Shown piece after piece: positions 8,740 to 16,169 of a stretch of 64,000 nucleotides of DNA. The stretch lies in assembly GCF_009900745.1 (NCBI RefSeq), contig NZ_WXVU01000003.1, forward strand, positions 124,001 through 188,000. The letters are read 5' to 3'. The DNA comes from Chryseobacterium sp. c4a. GTDB taxonomy: Bacteria > Bacteroidota > Bacteroidia > Flavobacteriales > Weeksellaceae. The notes under the pieces are model-generated. The model searched no databases and was not told the origin of the DNA. It was given only the letters and a program-made list of their open reading frames with translations. The position numbers and the translations under genes were made by a program. The stretch's first letter is position 1; each line of letters opens with the position of its first letter.

Positions 8740-9135
8740 ATGAAAAAAGCAATGAAAATTTTAGGAGTTTTGATGTTGTTCGTTTTTACAGCATTATCTT
8801 TTTGGTCGTGTAGCAAGGATGATGATCCTGCAGACAATGACTTTTTTGCAGGAACGTACAAAGGAAGCGTATCTTATAAAGACGGTGGCTCCACCAATAT
8901 AAGTACTAACGACGGAAGTGTATTTGTAACGAAGATTGCCAGTGGTACCAAGTATAACTTTACTTTCTCAAACAGCATCCCAAGTTTAAATGGAATAGAA
9001 TTCAACAAACAAGGCGACAACACCTTGGTCATGGTTGGGTCTACAGCAACCTCTTATATCAGAATTGATAATAACACATTAAAAATTTTATACATCCAGG
9101 ATGGCAAAACATGGACAGCCAACTGTACGCGTTAA
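8740..9135 (+). CDS. Small hypothetical lipoprotein
   Basis: The 131-aa protein from ATG 8740 (MKKAMKILGVLMLF) has a lipoprotein signal ending in SFWSC, with Cys24 as the likely lipidation site, then an acidic SKDDDPADND linker typical of surface-exposed Bacteroidota lipoproteins. An upstream in-frame start at 8698 would place 14 polar residues before the signal, so I reject it. The mature part looks like a small beta-sheet domain of about 100 residues. Function unknown. It is a single-gene unit ended by the hairpin at 9154. Confidence 0.7.
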   Translation: MKKAMKILGVLMLFVFTALSFWSCSKDDDPADNDFFAGTYKGSVSYKDGGSTNISTNDGSVFVTKIASGTKYNFTFSNSIPSLNGIEFNKQGDNTLVMVGSTATSYIRIDNNTLKILYIQDGKTWTANCTR

Positions 9136-9153
9136 ACCATCTATTGTTTATGT

Positions 9154-9190
9154 AAAAGCCTGTTCTCCCAATCGGAAAACAGGCTTTTTT
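9154..9190 (+). terminator. Terminator after the 8740 lipoprotein gene
   Basis: An 11-bp perfect stem AAAAGCCTGTT (9154-9164) with AACAGGCTTTT (9178-9188), ending in a T run. Confidence 0.85.
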
Positions 9191-9314
9191 AATATTTATA
9201 CTATTACTTTAATTTTTTTTTAAGCTGTAATAAACTTTAGTTAAGTTTAAAAAACTAAAATTTTTAGCCTGCTTTTTGTATATCTTTAATCAACAAAAAA
9301 TAAACAGTATTCCT

Positions 9315-9620
9315 ATGAAAAAATTATTATCAGCAATGTCATTAATCTTAGGATTAGGCCTTGCTACTGCTCAGCAGACTGCTCCCGCTACAAGCGCACC
9401 TCATGCTCCAGTTGTAAAAACGACCGCTAAAGCTACTAAACCAGCAGAAGTAAAAGCGGCGAAACCTATGGCTACTAAAACAGCTAAACCGGCAGAGGTA
9501 AAACCAGCTCAACCTGCAGTTAAAATGAAAAAAGATGGTACTCCGGACAAGAGATACAAAGATAACAAGCATCTTAAAAAAGATGGTACTCCGGATAAAA
9601 GATACAAAGAAAACAAATAA
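9315..9620 (+). CDS. Small secreted basic protein with KKDGTPDKRYK repeats
   Basis: From ATG 9315 (MKKLLSAMSLILGLGLATAQ) the protein is 101 aa with a clear signal peptide. The mature part is an Ala/Lys/Pro/Thr-rich, probably disordered segment (repeated KPAEVK) followed by two copies of LKKDGTPDKRYK with N-K spacers. It is highly basic and lacks globular features. Similar short proteins with this repeat occur in Chryseobacterium; no function is known to me. The high charge would suit binding to nucleic acid, LPS or polysaccharide in the periplasm, which is inference. An upstream in-frame start at 9276 is less likely because it hides the signal peptide. Confidence 0.75.
   Translation: MKKLLSAMSLILGLGLATAQQTAPATSAPHAPVVKTTAKATKPAEVKAAKPMATKTAKPAEVKPAQPAVKMKKDGTPDKRYKDNKHLKKDGTPDKRYKENK
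9528..9616 (+). repeat. Tandem 41-base near-identical repeat, period 48
   Basis: Bases 9528-9568 and 9576-9616 are nearly identical and encode the two KKDGTPDKRYK units. Confidence 0.85.
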
Positions 9621-9670
9621 AGCATAACATTAACATATAGTTGTTATTTTCATAATCAAATTTCGAGAAA

Positions 9671-9700
9671 AGCCGATGAATTCGTTTCATCGGTTTTTTT
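9671..9700 (+). terminator. Terminator after the 9315 gene
   Basis: CCGATGAA (9673-9680) pairs with TTCATCGG (9686-9693), extended by one wobble and one A-T pair, then a seven-base T run. Confidence 0.85.
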
Positions 9701-9745
9701 ATGTCATACCTGCTAAAAAGGGTTCCACAATTCTCTACTTATTTA

Positions 9746-9753
9746 TAAATTTG
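9746..9753 (+). promoter_or_regulatory. -7 box of the GH3 gene
   Basis: TAAATTTG ends 4 nt before the ATG at 9758, so the transcript probably begins at or next to the start codon. Confidence 0.55.
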
Positions 9754-9757
9754 AACC

Positions 9758-11257
9758 ATGTTAAACTTCTTCAAGAAAAATGCGGCGCTTATCTGGGCAA
9801 AAAAACATGTCCGAAAAGCAGAGGAATTCAAAAAAAATGCAGAAAAAAACCAAGAGGATTTATTAATTTCCCTTGTCAATACAGCCCAAAAGACACTTTT
9901 CGGGCGGGAGCATGATTTTGAAAGCATTCATTCTGTAAAGGATTTTCAGAACAGGGTTCCTATTTCCGACTACGAAGATTTAAAACCGTACATTGAAAGA
10001 GTAAAAAGAGGACAGGGAAATATTCTTTGGACAGATACTCCTGAATATTTCGCTAAAACTTCAGGAACCACTTCGGGTTCAAAATATATTCCTATATCAA
10101 AAGAAGGAATGCCTTATCAGATTGTCGGAGCTCAAAGTGCTTTATTTCATTATATCAGTAAAAAAAACAACGCTGATTTCGTAAACGGAAAGATGATCTT
10201 CTTACAGGGAAGCCCTGAATTAGAAGAAGTTTTCGGAATTAAAACGGGAAGACTATCCGGAATTGTCGCTCATCATATCCCTAATTATCTTCAAAAAAAC
10301 AGACTACCAAGTTGGGAAACCAACATCATGGAAGATTGGGAAGCTAAAGTAGATAAAATTGTGGAAGAGACAGAAAGTCAAAACATGACCTTAATTTCGG
10401 GAATACCACCTTGGCTGATCATGTATTTTGAAAAACTGACCGAGAAACATGGTAAAAAAATAAAACAACTCTTTCCCAATCTGCAGCTTCTGGTTACAGG
10501 GGGTGTAAATTACGAACCTTATCGTGATAAAATGGAAGATTTATTGGGTGGAAAGGTAGATATTATTCAAACTTTTCCTGCTTCTGAAGGTTTTTTCGCG
10601 TTTCAAGACGATTATACAAAGGAAGGTCTTTTATTACTAACCAACCATGGCATTTTTTATGAGTTTATTCCATTAGAAGAATATGGAAAGCCTAACGCCC
10701 GCAGATTAACATTAAAGGAAATTGAACTCAATAAAGACTACGCTCTGATTCTTACGACCAACTCAGGATTATGGGCTTACTCCATTGGAGATGTTGTCAG
10801 GTTTATTAACAAAAACCCATACAGAGTTCTGGTAAGCGGAAGAACAAAACATTTCACTTCTGCATTTGGAGAACATGTAATTGCGTTTGAAGTAGAGGAA
10901 GCCATGAAAGCAACTCTTGAAAAATATCCTGCCCAAATCACTGAATTTCATCTTGCACCACAAGTAAACCCTACAGAAGGGCTTCCTTACCATGAATGGT
11001 TGATCGAATTTGAAAAGGATCCTGAAAATCTGGAAGCATTCATAAATGAATTGGATCAGCAGCTTAGAAACAGGAATACGTATTATGATGATCTGATTTC
11101 GGGAAATATTTTACAAAAGCTTCATATCACAAGGCTTAAAAAGAATGCATTCCATGAATATGCAAAATCTCAAGGAAAGCTAGGGGGACAAAATAAAACT
11201 CCAAGATTGGGCAATGACAGAAATATCGCAGATTTGTTAGAAATTTACAAACTTTAA
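9758..11257 (+). CDS. GH3-family acyl-adenylating protein
   Basis: The 499-aa protein belongs to the GH3 family, best known for plant enzymes that adenylate hormones such as auxin or jasmonate and join them to amino acids. The ATP-binding signature is clear: AKTSGTTSGSKYIPIS near residues 99-114, as in the ANL superfamily. Further matches are VTGGVNYEPYRDKM, FPASEGFFAFQ, and YSIGDVVRF with the downstream VSGRTKHFTSAFGEH hinge region. It is cytosolic with no signal peptide. The bacterial substrate is unknown; neighbours give no pathway clue. No terminator is visible between it and the next gene, 69 nt on. Confidence 0.88.
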   Translation: MLNFFKKNAALIWAKKHVRKAEEFKKNAEKNQEDLLISLVNTAQKTLFGREHDFESIHSVKDFQNRVPISDYEDLKPYIERVKRGQGNILWTDTPEYFAKTSGTTSGSKYIPISKEGMPYQIVGAQSALFHYISKKNNADFVNGKMIFLQGSPELEEVFGIKTGRLSGIVAHHIPNYLQKNRLPSWETNIMEDWEAKVDKIVEETESQNMTLISGIPPWLIMYFEKLTEKHGKKIKQLFPNLQLLVTGGVNYEPYRDKMEDLLGGKVDIIQTFPASEGFFAFQDDYTKEGLLLLTNHGIFYEFIPLEEYGKPNARRLTLKEIELNKDYALILTTNSGLWAYSIGDVVRFINKNPYRVLVSGRTKHFTSAFGEHVIAFEVEEAMKATLEKYPAQITEFHLAPQVNPTEGLPYHEWLIEFEKDPENLEAFINELDQQLRNRNTYYDDLISGNILQKLHITRLKKNAFHEYAKSQGKLGGQNKTPRLGNDRNIADLLEIYKL

Positions 11258-11300
11258 AGATATTTTTTCAATTCCGAAAACGTATATTCGAAAAAAATTA

Positions 11301-11308
11301 TAAATTTG
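11301..11308 (+). promoter_or_regulatory. -7 box of the 11327 lipoprotein gene
   Basis: TAAATTTG ends 18 nt before the ATG at 11327. Confidence 0.5.
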
Positions 11309-11326
11309 AAAAACTAAACGAAAATA

Positions 11327-11689
11327 ATGAAAGCATCTGTACTGTTGAAATCATCTTTATTAACGTCTTTATTTGTTATTACATCTTGCGCTACCACAAA
11401 ATACAGCGAGGATATTTCAAAAAATAACTACTCCAACCTGGAAGCCGGAAAGGTTTACAAAGTTACCATGAGAGACGGATCTCCAAAACAAAAAATACTA
11501 TTCAGAAACATTGTTGGAGATAATCTTGTAGGGACGGCTGGAAAAAAAGACAGTACAGAGGTAATTATCCCTAAATCTAATGTAGCAGCAGTGAAAGACA
11601 GAAGAAAAGCAAGAATTGCAGCAGGTGCCACTATTATTGGTGCTGCAGGAGTTGCTGCCATTGTGATCAGTTCTTCAAGAGCCGACTAA
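11327..11689 (+). CDS. Small hypothetical lipoprotein
   Basis: The 120-aa protein has a standard lipobox, VITSC, with Cys21 lipidated. The middle part is a small beta-like domain (EAGKVYKVTMRDG, KILFRNIVGDNLVG) reminiscent of an SH3-like barrel. It ends with a Gly/Ala-rich hydrophobic segment (AGATIIGAAGVAAIVI) near residues 98-113 that could insert in a membrane. No known function. A terminator follows, and its 3' arm merges with the next promoter. Confidence 0.7.
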   Translation: MKASVLLKSSLLTSLFVITSCATTKYSEDISKNNYSNLEAGKVYKVTMRDGSPKQKILFRNIVGDNLVGTAGKKDSTEVIIPKSNVAAVKDRRKARIAAGATIIGAAGVAAIVISSSRAD

Positions 11690-11745
11690 AATAGATTTTA
11701 TCTTTTGATATATATTTAATATATCTTTTAAAAAACGATATACAG

Positions 11746-11777
11746 ATAGCCCTAAATAAATTTTTAGGGCTATTTTT
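11746..11777 (+). terminator. Terminator of the 11327 gene, fused to the MFS promoter
   Basis: ATAGCCCTAAA (11746-11756) pairs with TTTAGGGCTAT (11763-11773), 11 bp, then a T run. The T run is also the body of the TATTTTTG box at 11771. Confidence 0.85.
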
Positions 11778-11778
11778 G
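11771..11778 (+). promoter_or_regulatory. -7 box of the MFS transporter gene
   Basis: TATTTTTG ends 3 nt before the ATG at 11782 and overlaps the preceding terminator. A leaderless transcript is predicted. Confidence 0.5.
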
Positions 11779-11781
11779 TTC

Positions 11782-13017
11782 ATGATTTCCTTTACCCCGT
11801 TACAGACATTACAAAATGTTGAGTTCAGAAATCTTCTCACCGGGAGATTTTTTATTGTTTTAGCTTTCAGAATGCTTGCTACCTTATTGGGATGGTGGGT
11901 GTATCAGTTAACAAAAGATCCTTTTTCAATTGGCCTTATTGGACTTTCAGAGGTGATACCGGCAGTAAGCTGTGCCTTATATGCTGGCCATGTTATAGAT
12001 ATGAATGAGAAAAAGAGATTATTACTCATCTGTAATTATGCTTATATTTTTCTGATTGGATTGCTTTTAATTCCTGCTTTTTTTAACGTGCAGATGCATT
12101 TTACAGGGCACGAAATCACTTATTACATCTATGGAGTTATATTTTTCACAGGCATTGCAAGAGCTTTTATAGGCCCAATTGTTCCTTCTATGATTCCTAA
12201 AATTGTAAAGAAAGAGAACCTACCGAATGCTGTTACTCTTAATCAGGCAACATTCCTTATCTCTTCGGTATGTGGGCATGCTATCGGGGGGCTACTCATC
12301 GGATATATCGGAGTACAATGGACACTGGTTGTTATTTTATCTTTAATATTTATTGCCTCACTCTTTTTCTGGCAACTGAATCAACAGCATTCAGAAAACA
12401 AGAAAGAAGCTGTAGATGTTGTAGAAAGCATGCGCGAAGGAATATCTTATATTTTTAAAACAAAGGAAATCCTGGGTGCTTTATGCCTAGACATGTTTGC
12501 TGTACTTTTTGGAGGAGCAGTAGCAATGATTCCGGTCTTTGCTACAGATATTCTGAATTCCGGAGCAGAAGGATTTGGTTTACTGAATGCAGGGTCTGAT
12601 ATTGGCTCCATGTGTATTATTACCCTTCTATCCATTGTTCCTTTACGAAAAAACCAGGGAAAAATATTACTTGCGGTAGTGACCGGATTCGGAATTTGCA
12701 TCATTGGATTTGGATTATCAAAACTTTACTGGCTTTCTTTTATGTTCCTGGTATTAAGCGGAATGCTTGATGGTATTTCCGTAGTTATCAGAGGAACTAT
12801 TGTACAACTAAAAACACCTGATCATATAAGAGGAAGGGTTTTAAGTGTTAATTCAATATTCATTATGTCCAGTAATGAAATGGGACAATTTGAAAGCGGG
12901 GTAATGGCCAAAGCTTTAGGTGTAGTACGTTCAGTAGTATTCGGAGGATGCATGACGGTCTTGGTTGCCTTGATTGTTGGAAGCACTAATCCAAAGCTAA
13001 GAAAGATGCAATATTAA
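11782..13017 (+). CDS. MFS transporter, EntS-like family
   Basis: The inner-membrane protein is 411 aa from ATG 11782 (MISFTPLQTLQ); a TTG two codons earlier is less likely. It has about 12 hydrophobic segments. A cytoplasmic loop after helix 2 (GHVIDMNEKKRLLL) matches the MFS motif A position, and helix 7 begins near GALCLDMFAVLFGGAVAM. The layout matches the MFS_3 group that includes the enterobactin exporter EntS. The substrate is unknown; no siderophore genes lie nearby. A strong terminator follows. Confidence 0.85.
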   Translation: MISFTPLQTLQNVEFRNLLTGRFFIVLAFRMLATLLGWWVYQLTKDPFSIGLIGLSEVIPAVSCALYAGHVIDMNEKKRLLLICNYAYIFLIGLLLIPAFFNVQMHFTGHEITYYIYGVIFFTGIARAFIGPIVPSMIPKIVKKENLPNAVTLNQATFLISSVCGHAIGGLLIGYIGVQWTLVVILSLIFIASLFFWQLNQQHSENKKEAVDVVESMREGISYIFKTKEILGALCLDMFAVLFGGAVAMIPVFATDILNSGAEGFGLLNAGSDIGSMCIITLLSIVPLRKNQGKILLAVVTGFGICIIGFGLSKLYWLSFMFLVLSGMLDGISVVIRGTIVQLKTPDHIRGRVLSVNSIFIMSSNEMGQFESGVMAKALGVVRSVVFGGCMTVLVALIVGSTNPKLRKMQY

Positions 13018-13075
13018 CAAACTTATCATCAATTGATTTAAAAACACATAAATCAATTAAAAATAAAAAATAAAC

Positions 13076-13115
13076 AAAACAAGGATAGAACACTTTCTAT
13101 CCTTGTTTTGTTTTT
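13076..13115 (+). terminator. Terminator of the MFS gene
   Basis: A perfect 15-bp stem (13076-13090 with 13095-13109), a 4-nt loop and a T-rich tail. Confidence 0.88.
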
Positions 13116-13291
13116 ATACCTATTCAATATCAAAATAAAACCCAATTTTATTTACAAATAAAACAAAAAGACAAACATCTATTATAACATCAACACAACC
13201 AAACCAATAAAACAAAATACCAAATACAAACACAAAACGCAATTTTCTTTAAATATATACTAAACCAGACCACTAAACGTTATTAATTTCA

Positions 13292-13299
13292 TACATTTG
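13292..13299 (+). promoter_or_regulatory. -7 box of the 13317-16018 operon
   Basis: TACATTTG ends 17 nt before the ATG at 13317. Confidence 0.55.
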
Positions 13300-13316
13300 T
13301 AGCAAACAACTCCTTT

Positions 13317-13898
13317 ATGAATAAAACTTTACTTATTTTAAGCTTTTTCATGACTAGTTTATGGGTAAGCGCCCAAACTTTTACCGACAAAGCATTACAA
13401 CAAAGTGCCATACAGCTCAACACCGTTAATACTGAGGGTGATTACGACAAACTGTTTAAGAAATTCACAGAGACCAACACCTCTGAACAATCGAAAGCCT
13501 TTTACTATGCTGCTGTTTCCATGTATCTTAAAGCAGAATTATTATCAAAAAATCCTAACGAATCATTTATAGAAAGCAATGCTATTGCAGCAAAATATGC
13601 ACTCGCTATACCACTATCTGAGCAAGATCCCCAGGAAATAAACATCCTCAAAGGACTTATAACCCTTCAGATCTTACAGTCAGGTAAACACAAAAATCCA
13701 GTAAAAGGAGAACAGGATCTTTCAGGATATATTCTGAAATCAGAATCTGATCCAAACAATCCAAGACTGGCTATATTAAAGGCTAAGTTAGCAGAGAAAT
13801 CAGGTAACAAATCTGAAGCTGAAATTCAATATCAGAAAGCAAAAGTAGGATTAGAAACCGCGCCAGGATGGGGTAACCAACTCATTCCAAAGAACTAA
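13317..13898 (+). CDS. Secreted hypothetical protein, helical repeat-like
   Basis: The 193-aa protein has a signal peptide (MNKTLLILSFFMTSLWVSAQ). The mature part is predicted largely helical, with Ala/Tyr/Leu spacing (SKAFYYAAVSMYLKAELL, AILKAKLAEKSGN, AEIQYQKAKVGLE) that resembles TPR-like units, though no canonical TPR is complete. It lies 32 nt upstream of a T9SS type B gene with no terminator between, so the two are probably co-transcribed and may work together at the cell surface. Function unknown. Confidence 0.7.
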   Translation: MNKTLLILSFFMTSLWVSAQTFTDKALQQSAIQLNTVNTEGDYDKLFKKFTETNTSEQSKAFYYAAVSMYLKAELLSKNPNESFIESNAIAAKYALAIPLSEQDPQEINILKGLITLQILQSGKHKNPVKGEQDLSGYILKSESDPNNPRLAILKAKLAEKSGNKSEAEIQYQKAKVGLETAPGWGNQLIPKN

Positions 13899-13930
13899 TA
13901 ACTCAAGTATTCAATTTTAAATCGGTCAAA

Positions 13931-16018
13931 ATGAAAAAATATCTACTGGTTTTTCTAATTTTCATCACCCAAATGGTTTTTGCACAGCAGGACTGCGTCA
14001 CCGCGATACCTATATGTAGTGATTCTGAAATCTCCCTAACTCCAAACGGATACGGAAATGTAAAAGAAGGAAGTGGCTGCCTAACCTCTGAAACCAACTC
14101 TATCTGGCTTACTTTCAGTATAAAAACAGCAGGAACACTTACTTTCCTCATTACACCATTAGGCCCCGACGCTGCTACCACTGATTATGACTTCGCCCTA
14201 TATGGACCCAACCACGATTGCAACAATCCCAGAGAAACTCCTTTAAGATGCTCTTATGCAAACCTAGCCGGGCCCAAAGCCCCTCTTACAGGTCTGGATT
14301 TAACTTCTACAGATACTACAGAACCCGCTGGCGGTGATGGCTTTGTAAAATACATTGACGTACTTCCCGGAGAAATATATCATTTATTTTTAAATAACTT
14401 CTCCCCTAAAGTAGCTCCTTTCAAGTTAAGCTTTGGCGGAACAGCACTGCTTCTTACACCATTTGATAATAATTCTTTAAAAATTTACCAACCCTTTCCT
14501 TTCCTAAAACCAGGATTACTACAGGATGGTAACATTGATATTTGTGGCAATCCGGTAGTGTTTGATTTCGGTACATTATCAAATCAGATCAGAAATAACA
14601 ATCCTAATTTTGTTATTAAATATTATCGTACTGTGGCAGATGCCAACAACGATTATGACCCTATAACCGCTCCTATTTCGGTTAATACAGCTAACAAATA
14701 CGCCTATTCAATATCTTACGTTGACCCTACCAAACCTATCACTTTCTTAAATCAATGTAGGGAATTCGGAGAGATCAAATTTACAGACAGATCATACAAG
14801 CTTACCCCAGGAACACTTACATCGTGTAACAACAACAATGCTGGAACAGCGATGTATGATTTAACCTCTGCAGACATAGGAGTAACTCCTAATCTGGTTG
14901 TACAGTATTATCCTTCAATGTATGATCTTGATCATAACATCAACGAAATCCCTAACCGTTACCAATATGTTGCATCCGAAGGATCAGTTTTTGTAAAGAC
15001 AACCAACGAGTATGGCTGTATCGCCATTACAGAAATCAAATTAAAGTTCTACCCACCAATCACAGTATATGATGCTGCATTAGAAGCTTGTTTCCTAGAA
15101 TCAAATCCATCTACAGGTTTATTTAATCTTGACAACGCTCCAGTGACACCACAAAATTCGGGTACAGATAAAAAATACTACCCTTCTCTGGCCGATGCCG
15201 TAGATGCGACGAATGAAATACCAAACCCTAAAACCTATATCGCTCCAAATGGAATTGTATACGTAAGAGTATATGATGCCAGAGGATGTTTTAATGTAGC
15301 TAAAATCACCCTTAAAGTACTTCCTCCTGTAAAATCAACAGTACTTCAGGATAAAATCATTTGTATGGAAGACAAAACCACGCTAGATGCAGGGCCAGGA
15401 TTCAAAAAATACGAATGGAGCACAGGAGCTACTACACAAAGCATCAGCAATGTAGGAGTAGGTACCTATTGGGTAAAGCTAACAACAGGAGAGTGCGTTA
15501 CTACACAAACCGTAAAAGTTTACCCAACTGAACAACCTGTGATAGCAAGCATTGATGTAGCAACTACTACCATAACAGTAAATGTAATAGGGGGAACTCC
15601 TGATTACAAATACTCTATAGACAATGTTGTATGGCAGGATTCTAACATCTTCAACAATGTTGCCAGAGGCAGCTATAAGATCTACGTAAAAGATGCCTAC
15701 AACTGCGATCCTATTGAAGTAGCAGTATTGGTACCTAATATCATCAATGTTATTACACCAAACGGAGATGGCGTTAATGACATTATGGATTATTCAGCCA
15801 TTGCAGGCAAGCAAAACCTTGCATTAAGTATCTTTGACAGATATGGTGTAAAAATTCACCAAGCTGACAAATCCAACGGATACAAATGGGACGGAACCAT
15901 TGCCGGCAAGAAAATCCCTACAGGTACTTACTGGTATACTTTAACCTGGAACGAGAATGACAGCAGAAAAACTCCTTTCAAATTCTCAGGATGGGTCATC
16001 CTGAAAAACAGAGAATAA
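13931..16018 (+). CDS. T9SS type B surface protein
   Basis: The 695-aa protein has a signal peptide (MKKYLLVFLIFITQMVFAQQ), then a Cys-containing N-terminal beta domain (about 20-180). Repeated Ig-like or SprB-like segments follow; several carry the pattern CNNN-GTA-YDL with a later NEIPN block. It ends in a gliding-motility-associated (CHU_C, type B) sorting domain of about 85 residues starting at NVITPNGDGVND. The tail directs export through the type IX secretion system and attachment outside the cell. The final 250 residues are closely related to the proteins at 18490 and 20795. Probable adhesin; ligand unknown. Confidence 0.88.
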   Translation: MKKYLLVFLIFITQMVFAQQDCVTAIPICSDSEISLTPNGYGNVKEGSGCLTSETNSIWLTFSIKTAGTLTFLITPLGPDAATTDYDFALYGPNHDCNNPRETPLRCSYANLAGPKAPLTGLDLTSTDTTEPAGGDGFVKYIDVLPGEIYHLFLNNFSPKVAPFKLSFGGTALLLTPFDNNSLKIYQPFPFLKPGLLQDGNIDICGNPVVFDFGTLSNQIRNNNPNFVIKYYRTVADANNDYDPITAPISVNTANKYAYSISYVDPTKPITFLNQCREFGEIKFTDRSYKLTPGTLTSCNNNNAGTAMYDLTSADIGVTPNLVVQYYPSMYDLDHNINEIPNRYQYVASEGSVFVKTTNEYGCIAITEIKLKFYPPITVYDAALEACFLESNPSTGLFNLDNAPVTPQNSGTDKKYYPSLADAVDATNEIPNPKTYIAPNGIVYVRVYDARGCFNVAKITLKVLPPVKSTVLQDKIICMEDKTTLDAGPGFKKYEWSTGATTQSISNVGVGTYWVKLTTGECVTTQTVKVYPTEQPVIASIDVATTTITVNVIGGTPDYKYSIDNVVWQDSNIFNNVARGSYKIYVKDAYNCDPIEVAVLVPNIINVITPNGDGVNDIMDYSAIAGKQNLALSIFDRYGVKIHQADKSNGYKWDGTIAGKKIPTGTYWYTLTWNENDSRKTPFKFSGWVILKNRE

Positions 16019-16036
16019 TCTTTCAATCTTATCATA

Positions 16037-16068
16037 AAAATCACCCCGTCTGGGGTGATTTTTTTTAT
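16037..16068 (+). terminator. Terminator after the 13931 gene
   Basis: AAAATCACCCC (16037-16047) pairs with GGGGTGATTTT (16052-16062) and is followed by T residues. A similar hairpin ends the 20795 gene. Confidence 0.88.
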
Positions 16069-16137
16069 CAACATAACCAATCCCCTACTAGTCGCATTTC
16101 TACAAAGACTGCTAATAATTTGTTGAATACTATTTTC

Positions 16138-16165
16138 TTGATATTTTTTAAATAAGCTATCTTTG
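16138..16165 (+). promoter_or_regulatory. Promoter of dnaB
   Basis: TTG (16138-16140), a 17-nt spacer and TATCTTTG (16158-16165). The box ends 4 nt before the dnaB ATG, so a leaderless mRNA is predicted. Confidence 0.65.
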
Positions 16166-16169
16166 CACC

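Larger units (their letters stand above)
13018..13316. other. 299-base gap with terminator and G-depleted stretch
   Basis: A first weak hairpin (AATTGATTT with AAATCAATT, 13031-13059) precedes the strong terminator at 13076. Bases 13111-13260 contain only two G residues (13170 and 13239) on the plus strand. The promoter box at 13292 follows. No ORF is credible here. Confidence 0.7.

Noticed and set aside
9676-9915. 79-codon frame overlapping the GH3 start
   Set aside because: Out of frame with the conserved GH3 N-terminus and spans the preceding terminator.
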